Positions 16,640-23,068 of a stretch of DNA of 64,000 nucleotides are shown piece by piece. The notes beneath the pieces were generated by a model. That model had not been told where the DNA came from. It saw only the letters and a program-made list of their open reading frames with translations, and made no database searches. The position numbers were made by a program, and so were the translations under genes. Where the stretch lies: the NCBI RefSeq assembly GCF_013778455.1, contig NZ_JACEHE010000024.1, positions 1 to 64,000 on the forward strand. The letters are read 5' to 3'. Numbering within the stretch: the first letter of the stretch is position 1; the number at the start of each line of letters is the position of its first letter. The DNA comes from Streptomyces himalayensis subsp. himalayensis (lineage in GTDB: Bacteria > Actinomycetota > Actinomycetes > Streptomycetales > Streptomycetaceae).

Positions 16640-16775
16640 TTCTCGCCTACCGGGTTAGCTGACGGGTTCGGAGCAGGAAGGTCTCCTACGAACGCCTTTT
16701 GCGGTAAAGGCGCCCGATTCACCCCAAGTTGGTGGTTCCCCGGTTCCCTTACGGGATTCGGCGCGTGCGCACGGA
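16640..16775 (-). promoter_or_regulatory. c-di-AMP riboswitch (ydaO/yuaA class)
   Basis: On the minus strand the leader of the M23 gene contains the signature blocks of the ydaO riboswitch in order: CGGGGAACC near the 5' side, CTTGGGGTGAATCGGGCG in the middle, and GAACCCGTCAGCTAACC followed by GGTAGGCGA at the 3' side, with the paired stretches between them. In Streptomyces this class binds c-di-AMP and controls genes for cell-wall lytic enzymes needed for germination and growth; binding normally turns expression off. It ends about 25 bases before the start codon. The boundaries are approximate. Confidence 0.92.
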
Positions 16776-17133
16776 GCCGCCTCTTGTGACGGCTGGGACG
16801 ACCGCGCTGCGTTATCGAACGTTAATAGACGGGGGTACCGAATTCCAAGCCGTTCCGGCTGATCGTTAACGCTTTTGGTCTGGACTTAACAGGTCAGGAC
16901 CGGGCGGAATCGGGCGAGTTGACCGCCCGGCCGCATCAAGCACCTACTTGACGGTGTGTCAGTTGTTACGCGCAGGGGGGTCGTTCAGTCACGGAAGGTG
17001 ACGTGGGGGCCGCTCCGCTCACGGACGCCGCACGGCTCACCGACAACGTGGCCGTGCTGGGGAACCCGGTCTCGTACGCACGATTGGGCCACGTCAGTAG
17101 ACGGCTGCGGTGACCAGCGGGGCTGCAACGCGC

Positions 17134-17169
17134 CGAGGGGCCGGAACCACATCTGGTTCCGGCCCCTCG
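17134..17169 (-). terminator. Perfect 16-bp hairpin after tRNA-fMet
   Basis: CGAGGGGCCGGAACCA at 17134-17149 is fully complementary to 17154-17169 with a 4-base loop. It begins nine bases past the 3' end of the initiator tRNA and most likely ends that transcript. There is no T-tract, as is common in Streptomyces. The remaining stretch back to the riboswitch (16776-17133) shows no gene. Confidence 0.8.
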
Positions 17170-17177
17170 GGCTTCAG

Positions 17178-17251
17178 TAGCGGGGACAGGATTTGAACCT
17201 GCGACCTCTGGGTTATGAGCCCAGCGAGCTACCGAGCTGCTCCACCCCGCG
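17178..17251 (-). tRNA. Initiator tRNA-fMet (CAT)
   Basis: A 74-nt cloverleaf without encoded CCA. The anticodon stem CTGGG/CCCAG around CTCATAA has the three G:C pairs typical of initiator tRNA, and the acceptor end has an unpaired C1 opposite U72, another initiator hallmark. The D arm has AGCAGCTCGGTAGCTC and the T arm has GGTTCAAATCC. Confidence 0.95.
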
Positions 17252-17625
17252 TCGTTAAGTACAAGTGTACGCCATGCGCGGGGCCCTTTTGACCAGCCCG
17301 GTTCGCGCCCCGTGTGAACCGCGCACTCAGGCCAGTGCCACTCGCACGCTCCCGGCGCGCGAACGGCGGCGGTCCACTGACGGCGGACCGCACAACGCAG
17401 GCGCACCGGTAGTGCTCCGGCCGTGCACTGGTTGCGCGGGAGGGGCCGCCGGCCTTCCCCCTGCCCTCGGCCGGCGGCCCCGTGGAGGCCGGACGAAGGC
17501 CCCGCGAAGGCCGGGCGAGCGGATATGGCCCCGCGAAGGCCGGGCGGGCGGTTGTGCCACCGGCACCGGTTGCCGTGGCCCATCCTGCGGAGGAGCCTCG
17601 AAGGAGAGGTCAGAAGGAGGTCACC
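17252..17625. other. Intergenic region upstream of the NTF2-like gene
   Basis: No gene is supported. A 20-bp direct repeat, GGCCCCGCGAAGGCCGGGCG, occurs at 17499-17518 and 17526-17545. The ribosome site GAAGGAGG lies just before the next start codon. The promoter of the initiator tRNA must be in the left part. Confidence 0.5.
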
Positions 17626-17991
17626 ATGGGCACCTCGGCGAGCCCCGCCTTCGACACCGAAATCCTGCGCCAGGGCATCGAAGGCCACAACGCGGACACG
17701 CTCCTGTCGCTTTACGCGGACGATGCGGAAGTCCGCGTCGTCGACCGCAACACTCAGCCCAGCCATCCACTGATCAAGCACGGCCGCAACGAGATCAGCG
17801 AGATGCTGAACGACATCTACGGCCGCGAGATGACCCACAAGCTGGAACAGTGCGTGGTCCAGGGCGACCACGTCGCCTTCACCGAGTCCTGCGAGTATCC
17901 CGACGGCGTCAAGGTGCTGGCCAGCTCCATGATGTCGCTACGAGACGGCAAGATCGTCGATCAGACGCTGATCCAGGCGTGGGACGAGTAG
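17626..17991 (+). CDS. SnoaL/NTF2-like protein
   Basis: A 121-residue alpha+beta protein of the NTF2/SnoaL-like superfamily: an N-terminal helix (DTEILRQGIEGHNADTLLSL) followed by YADDAEVRVVD and the long antiparallel strands ending in MMSLRDGKIVDQTLIQAWDE. These folds can be small enzymes (ketosteroid-isomerase-like), ligand binders or accessory domains; the activity here is unknown. The ATG at 17626 follows GAAGGAGGTCACC, a strong ribosome site. An upstream extension of the frame is not supported. Confidence 0.82.
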   Translation: MGTSASPAFDTEILRQGIEGHNADTLLSLYADDAEVRVVDRNTQPSHPLIKHGRNEISEMLNDIYGREMTHKLEQCVVQGDHVAFTESCEYPDGVKVLASSMMSLRDGKIVDQTLIQAWDE

Positions 17992-18177
17992 GAGGAGCAA
18001 GAGAGCCGGGCGAGTAAGAGAGCAGGACGAGGCAATACGTGCGCGGGTCGCGCGGGAATGCCGCGACGCCGAGCCCGGGAAACCCGAGAGCCTCGAGGTA
18101 GGAACGTGGGCGACCACCAAGCCCACATACGCGACCGCGCCCGAGCCGGCCAAAGCCGACCCGGGCGCGGCGCCCTG

Positions 18178-18471
18178 CTAGCCCACAACGATGATCACGA
18201 AGCCGTGATCGAAGCGGTGGTCGAAGCGGTGGTCAAAGCGATGGTCGAATCGGTGATCGAAGCGGTGGTCGAATCGGTGATCGCGGTGATCGCGGTGATC
18301 GAAGCAGCGTCCGCCCCAGTAACCGCGGTCGCAGTGGTAGGTGGTCACATGAGTGTCCACGGCAGGGGTTGCTGCTGCGGCCGTCCCTGCTGCGCTGACC
18401 GCAGCGCTGCCGGCCATCAGAACGCTGGCCGCGGACACCGCGACGAGACGCCTCGCGCGTTGTGCTCGCAT
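18178..18471 (-). CDS. Small secreted protein with DHRF tandem repeats
   Basis: A 97-residue exported protein. Residues 1-34 are a signal peptide (RARRLV positive start, then SAASVLMAGSAAVSAAGT, cleavage probably near AAAA-TPA). The mature part has one pair of cysteines in CDRGYWGGRCF, then two DHR units, six perfect DHRF units and a DHGF (residues 58-91), ending FVIIVVG. The repeat is rich in His, Asp and Arg and could bind metal or polyanions; no homologous family is recognised. ATG 18471 follows GGAGAGGAG. The repeat DNA is a 12-bp tandem array, so length may vary between strains. Confidence 0.72.
   Translation of the reverse strand: MRAQRARRLVAVSAASVLMAGSAAVSAAGTAAAATPAVDTHVTTYHCDRGYWGGRCFDHRDHRDHRFDHRFDHRFDHRFDHRFDHRFDHGFVIIVVG
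18199..18300. repeat. 12-bp coding tandem repeat (DHRF)
   Basis: The repeat region of the secreted protein is made of imperfect 12-bp units (GATCACCGATTC or GACCACCGCTTC type on the minus strand). Third-position changes keep the DHRF reading, which suggests that the protein repeat is selected and not only slippage. Confidence 0.8.
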
Positions 18472-18726
18472 GGTGAATGCTCCTCTCCTTCCATCATCCC
18501 GCGCTCTCACCGGCACGAGACGGGTGGCCGCAGCCGCAAGGGAGGAGCGGCGCGGTCGCCGGCTTCGCCCGGCGCATACGAGGAGCACGTCTCTGTAACC
18601 GAGGCCCCCGCTGGACGCGAACCAGCCGACCGGGGGCGTGCCCCCCGGGTTGCGACCCTGCTTGTACTACGTCGACGGCGCCCTTTTGGATTGGCGCTTC
18701 CGGGCGGCTGGGCCCGAAAAGCACTG

Positions 18727-18761
18727 AAGGCCCAGATCAGATCTCCTCTGACCTGGGCCTT
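18727..18761 (-). terminator. Terminator after tRNA-Lys
   Basis: AAGGCCCAG and TCAGA pair with TCTGA and CTGGGCCTT across a 5-base loop with one mismatch. It begins five bases beyond the tRNA 3' end on the minus strand. Confidence 0.8.
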
Positions 18762-18766
18762 CCTCG

Positions 18767-18839
18767 TAGGCCGTGTGGGACTCGAACCCACAACCAATGG
18801 ATTAAAAGTCCACTGCTCTGCCAATTGAGCTAACGGCCC
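18767..18839 (-). tRNA. tRNA-Lys (TTT)
   Basis: A 73-nt cloverleaf with anticodon stem GTGGA/TCCAT around CTTTTAA, giving anticodon TTT. The D arm is TAGCTCAATTGGCAGAGC and the T arm is TGTGGGTTCGAGTCCCACA. No CCA is encoded. Confidence 0.95.
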
Positions 18840-18912
18840 GCGTTACTGCATCCCCGAGCATAGCCGGACGAGCCCGCGTCTCCGATCGGGTATCGGTGGA
18901 CCGCGTCTTTCC

Positions 18913-18995
18913 GACCGCCGAAGACGGCACATCGACCGCCCAAGACGGCACATCGACCGCTGAAGACGGCACATCGGCCGCGGAAGACGGGCACG
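18913..18995. repeat. 21-bp tandem repeat
   Basis: Three near-perfect copies and one diverged copy of a 21-bp unit with core AAGACGGCACATC lie between tRNA-Lys and the end of the amino acid permease gene. The period is a multiple of three but no gene is supported in either strand. Likely a variable-number repeat. Confidence 0.8.
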
Positions 18996-19044
18996 CGGCC
19001 CGAGGCCCCGCCGACACCCGGTCGGCGGAGCCAGGCCCTCGGCC

Positions 19045-20628
19045 TCACGGGTCCAGAGGTTCCAACGCCCCCTCCCGTGCCGCCTCTCGGGCGAGCGTGC
19101 GTGCGTGTTCCGGGTTGAGGAACCAATGGCGGGCCGAGGCCAGCCACCAGGCTGCCGCGAAGCCCAGCACGGCCAGGACGGCGATCGGCGCGTAGTTGAA
19201 GGTTTCCCAGGTCACCGGGGCCACCTGCGGCAGCATGAACAGGATCGTGATGACGCCGACCCACACCACGGCGACGATCCCGATGGGCCGTGACCACGCG
19301 CCGAGATGCCATGGACCGCGCTCGAAGGCGTCGCCCTTCCACAGGCGCAGCATGGTCGGTACGACGTATGCGATGTAGAGGCCGATGACCGCGATCGAGG
19401 TCACGGCCGCGTACGCCGTGACGTTGATCAGATACGGCAGGCCCAGCACCAGCGCGCCACCCGCGGCGAGCCAGACCGCCGCGACCGGGGTGCGCGTCCG
19501 CGGGCTGACCGTGTGCCAGACGTGGGAGAGCGGGAGGGCGCCGTCACGCGAAAAGGCGTAGATCATGCGGCTGTTGGCGGTGACGGAGGCCATGCCGCAG
19601 AACAGCTGTGCACCGATGACGACGAGCAGCAGCAGCTTGCCGGCCGTCGCGCCGAGCGCGTCGAGCAGGATCTGCGCGGGCGGTACGCCGGTCGGGGACG
19701 CCAGCGCCTTGTCGTACGACTGGATGGCGAAGGTGAAGCCGAGCAGCAGGACGAAGCCCGCGATCCACGACGTCCAGATCGACTGAACGATTCCTCTCGG
19801 ACCCGCCGTCGAGGCGTCGTGGGTCTCCTCGGTCATGTGCGCGGAGGCGTCGTACCCGGTGAAGGTGTACTGCGCCATCAGCAGACCGAGCAGCACCACG
19901 TACAGACCGCTGCCCCATCCCGTGTTGTTGACGAACTCCGTGAACACGAAACTCGCGGACTGGTGGCTGTCCGGTACGAAGGTGAGCGCCCCGACGATCA
20001 CGGCGACGCCGATGACGTGCCACCACACGCTGACGCTGTTGAGCAGGCCGACGATGCGTACGCCGAACGTGTTCAGCAGGCCGTGCAGCACCAGGATCCC
20101 GGCGAAGAGCAGGATCGTACGGCCGGGCGTCACCTCGAAGCCGAACTGCAGATTGAGGTAGGCGCCCAGGAACGAGGCCGCGCCGAAGTCGATACCGGCC
20201 GTCACCGCGACCTGGCCGAGGACGTTGAACCAGCCCGTGAACCAGGCCCACGCGGCCGCGCTCCGCGACGGCGCCAGCCGGTACGCCCAGTAGTAGAGCC
20301 CGGCCGACGTCGGATACGCCGAGCAGATCTCCGCCATCGCAAGACCGACGAACAGCGTCATCAGACCGACGCCGACCCAGCCCCAGGTGATCACGGCGGG
20401 CCCGCCCGTGTTCATGCCGAAGAGGTACAGGGTCAGACAGCCGGAGAGGACCGAGATGATCGTGAAGGAGACCGCGTAGTTCGAGAACGCGGACATGCTG
20501 CGCGCGAGGACCTGCGTATAGCCCAGCTGGGCCAGCCGCTCCTCGTCCGTCAAGTGCGCGGCGCCGGACGCGTCCGGCGCCGGCTTACCGGTGGTTTCAG
20601 CGGCACCACCGACCGCCTCATCTGTCAT
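19045..20628 (-). CDS. APC-family amino acid permease
   Basis: A 527-residue secondary transporter with about twelve membrane segments. The first segment region SAFSNYAVSFTIISVLSG, then AEICSAYPTSAGLYYWAYRL and TGYDASAHMTEETHDAS, are typical of the amino acid/choline/GABA (HnmT, GabP-like) subgroup of APC permeases. Substrate cannot be fixed from sequence. The ATG at 20628 and its GGGGG ribosome site lie inside a perfect hairpin, which suggests translational control. The gene stands alone. Confidence 0.88.
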   Translation of the reverse strand: MTDEAVGGAAETTGKPAPDASGAAHLTDEERLAQLGYTQVLARSMSAFSNYAVSFTIISVLSGCLTLYLFGMNTGGPAVITWGWVGVGLMTLFVGLAMAEICSAYPTSAGLYYWAYRLAPSRSAAAWAWFTGWFNVLGQVAVTAGIDFGAASFLGAYLNLQFGFEVTPGRTILLFAGILVLHGLLNTFGVRIVGLLNSVSVWWHVIGVAVIVGALTFVPDSHQSASFVFTEFVNNTGWGSGLYVVLLGLLMAQYTFTGYDASAHMTEETHDASTAGPRGIVQSIWTSWIAGFVLLLGFTFAIQSYDKALASPTGVPPAQILLDALGATAGKLLLLVVIGAQLFCGMASVTANSRMIYAFSRDGALPLSHVWHTVSPRTRTPVAAVWLAAGGALVLGLPYLINVTAYAAVTSIAVIGLYIAYVVPTMLRLWKGDAFERGPWHLGAWSRPIGIVAVVWVGVITILFMLPQVAPVTWETFNYAPIAVLAVLGFAAAWWLASARHWFLNPEHARTLAREAAREGALEPLDP

Positions 20629-20660
20629 GCCCCCAGCGATTCCCTCGCTGGGGGCATGAC
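20624..20660 (-). promoter_or_regulatory. Start-codon-sequestering hairpin of the permease
   Basis: A perfect 16-bp inverted repeat (20624-20639 and 20645-20660) with a 5-base loop. In the mRNA, the 3' arm TCGCTGGGGGCATGAC contains both the GGGGG ribosome site and the AUG of the permease; both would be fully base-paired. This could repress translation until a protein, ligand or temperature opens it, or be a DNA operator. Confidence 0.6.
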
Positions 20661-20730
20661 ATGCGCCACAGAAAGGCCGAAACCCGACCGTGACCGGGCC
20701 GACGCGGGCGGGCCCTGGGTCGAAGCCGGT

Positions 20731-22869
20731 CTAGAAGAGGCCCTTGTACCCCTGCCAGCCGCTCGCGATCTTCACGCGCGGTGCGAACGAACCGTTCCCA
20801 TAGCCGGCGTTCCGGTACAGGCCGCCTGCGGTGTCCCGCACAACCAGGTCGTTCTTCCCGTCACCGGTGATGTCCCCGACCCCGACGATCGCGTTGTACG
20901 ACGCGCCCCAGTTCGAGTACAGCTTCACGCGTTCCTTCAAAAGCCCGTTCCCCAGGCCGTCGTAGCGGTAGAGCGTGCCGTCCTTGTGGCGCGCGAGGAC
21001 ATCCCCGAACCCGTCGCCGTTGAGGTCCCCGGCGCCGACGATCTTCGTGTACGCGGTCCAGCCGGTGCGGATCTTCTTGCCGGCCGCCAGCTTGCCGTGC
21101 CCGTCGTTGGCGAAGACGTAGATGTCACCGGTCGACGCCTTGCGCGCCAGCAGGTCCGTACGCCCGTCGCCGGTCAGGTCGCCGGGCGCGACCAGCACGT
21201 TGTACGCGTTCCAGCCGGTGCCGAGGGACGTGTGGCTGCTGCTCGGCGAGTAGGAGCTGCCGCAGTGGCCCGAGTACCGGCGCAGCTCGCCGTTCGGCAT
21301 CCGCACCAGCATCTCGGAGCAGCGGTCGCTGCCCATGTCACCGAACGGGACGGCGACCGTGCCCGCGGGCCAGCCCGACGCGGACCGCTTCGAGTCGAAG
21401 GTGCCCTTGCCGCTGGTGTAGTGGAGGGTCAGGCCACCGGAGGAGTTGAGCGTGGCCAGCTCGCCGAACGCGTACCCGCCCTGGTCGTGGAAGCCCTGGC
21501 GGCCACCGCCGACCGAGATCTTGCCGCTCGTGGTGTACGTTCCCGCGCCCTCCGCCGCCGTGGCGGTCAGCGTCCAGGAGTACATGCCGCTGTAGACGTA
21601 GGTGCCGGCGTTGGTCTTGCCGTCCCAGATCAGGTCGACCTCGGTGTCCGGGCCGCCCCTGATCGTGCGGGCCGTGCGCCCGAGCGCGTCCTTGACCGTG
21701 AACGTCCAGTTCGCGGGCTTGTTGAGCTGCCAGGTGCTCGACCAGACCGAGCCGCCGGAGGTGTCCTTGAGGTCGAGGAGGCCGTCGTCGAGCTCGGACT
21801 CGGTCTTCGCCAGGGATGCCGACGGTACGCCGCTGGGGACGATGCGGATCGCGTTGTCCTGCCCGACGTACGCGATGTCGCCGCCGAACCGGTCCACCGC
21901 CCAGGTGAGCCGCCGCTGGTCGGCGGTGTTCCCGGCCGGGAGGTCGGCGATCTCCCGCGGCGCCGCGGCCGAACCGGTGTGGAAGTCGGTGAGCAGCAGC
22001 TTGCCCGTGGTCCGGTCGTGCCGGACGAGATAGCCGTCGCCGACGAGTGCGAGACCGGACGGGACGGTGATCTTCGTCTTCGTGGAGCGGTCGTAGACGC
22101 CCGCGGCGCCGGTCGGGCCGCAGTTCCAGTAGATCCAGCGGCCGACCGCCTGCAGTTCCTTGACCGGGCAGGGCGCCCCGGTGGCGAGGGTCTCGATGAC
22201 CTTCTTCTGCTCCAGGTCGTACGAGGTGACCGAGCCGGTGGTGGAGCCCGGCGTGTACAGCCTGCTGCCCCAGATCGAGGCGGCGATGATCGAGCGGGTC
22301 ATCCGCACGGACGTGGTGCGGTACACCTCCACGTCGTCAACGTACTGCTTGCTTGTCGAGGTCGCGTTGTAGGCGTAGTAGCGGCCGCTGACGTCCACGA
22401 ACCGGGCGCCTGTGACGCCGGGTTCCTCCACCGAGTGGTAGCCGTCCGGGCTGGTGTGGATCTGGGCGTACTCCTTGCCGTCCTCGACGAAGAAGTGGCC
22501 GACGTTCCCGTTGCCCGAGGCGCGCAGCACCACGCAGGAGCCGGCGTCGCACGGCACCTCCTTGAGGTGCTGGCCGTACGCGTACGTGCCGGCGTAGCCC
22601 CAGCTCGTCCGGGCGCTCGCCGACAGTCCGTCCGGCGACACCTGCCGGGCGAAGACGAACCGCTCGCCGGACGCCGCGCGTTCGACCGTGTTCAGCGTGC
22701 CGCCCGCGAAATCGATCCCCCAGACCCCGTCGGTCTGGATGGGCGTCGGCGCGTCGGCCGCGCCCGCCGAGGTCGACGCGCTGAGCCCCGCGACGACAGC
22801 CGCGACAGCGGCGAGCGCCGCGCCTCCGCGTCTGAGCGCACGACGGCGTACGAAGGTGTGGCGAGCCAT
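20731..22869 (-). CDS. Secreted FG-GAP/VCBS repeat protein
   Basis: A 712-residue exported protein. The signal peptide is MARHTFVRRRALRRGGAALA followed by AVAAVVAGLSASTSAGA. The N-terminal two thirds look like a beta-propeller or other beta-rich domain, with a FlgD-like Ig segment near WTFTVKDALGRTARTIRGG. The C-terminal 250 residues hold several FG-GAP repeats with calcium-loop signatures: APGDLTGDGRTDLLARK, GAGDLNGDGFGDVLARH and GVGDITGDGKNDLVVRD. Such proteins are frequent in Streptomyces and are thought to bind ligands outside the cell; no catalytic motif was seen. Confidence 0.85.
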   Translation of the reverse strand: MARHTFVRRRALRRGGAALAAVAAVVAGLSASTSAGAADAPTPIQTDGVWGIDFAGGTLNTVERAASGERFVFARQVSPDGLSASARTSWGYAGTYAYGQHLKEVPCDAGSCVVLRASGNGNVGHFFVEDGKEYAQIHTSPDGYHSVEEPGVTGARFVDVSGRYYAYNATSTSKQYVDDVEVYRTTSVRMTRSIIAASIWGSRLYTPGSTTGSVTSYDLEQKKVIETLATGAPCPVKELQAVGRWIYWNCGPTGAAGVYDRSTKTKITVPSGLALVGDGYLVRHDRTTGKLLLTDFHTGSAAAPREIADLPAGNTADQRRLTWAVDRFGGDIAYVGQDNAIRIVPSGVPSASLAKTESELDDGLLDLKDTSGGSVWSSTWQLNKPANWTFTVKDALGRTARTIRGGPDTEVDLIWDGKTNAGTYVYSGMYSWTLTATAAEGAGTYTTSGKISVGGGRQGFHDQGGYAFGELATLNSSGGLTLHYTSGKGTFDSKRSASGWPAGTVAVPFGDMGSDRCSEMLVRMPNGELRRYSGHCGSSYSPSSSHTSLGTGWNAYNVLVAPGDLTGDGRTDLLARKASTGDIYVFANDGHGKLAAGKKIRTGWTAYTKIVGAGDLNGDGFGDVLARHKDGTLYRYDGLGNGLLKERVKLYSNWGASYNAIVGVGDITGDGKNDLVVRDTAGGLYRNAGYGNGSFAPRVKIASGWQGYKGLF

Positions 22870-23013
22870 GGATCCCCCTCAGCCCCGCGGGCTGCAAGTG
22901 TGCTGTGCGCGAGAAGTGCGCGAGATGTGCGCGCCCTGAGCAGGGCAACCGGAGCGTACCAGGAGGCACTTGGGGGTCAGAAGTGGTTTCCTGGTCACCT
23001 CATGACGAACGCC

Positions 23014-23049
23014 GAAGGGCCCGGACGACCGAAGTCGTCCGGGCCCTTC
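23014..23049 (-). terminator. Perfect 16-bp terminator of the helicase gene
   Basis: GAAGGGCCCGGACGAC and its complement flank a CGAA tetraloop, 20 bases after the helicase stop codon on the minus strand. It probably also stops any transcript coming from the other side. Confidence 0.85.
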
Positions 23050-23068
23050 AGGGTCTGTTCAGCGCGGG

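Noticed and set aside
18199..18995. CRISPR array
   Set aside because: The repeats here are contiguous tandem units without unique spacers, and no cas gene is near.
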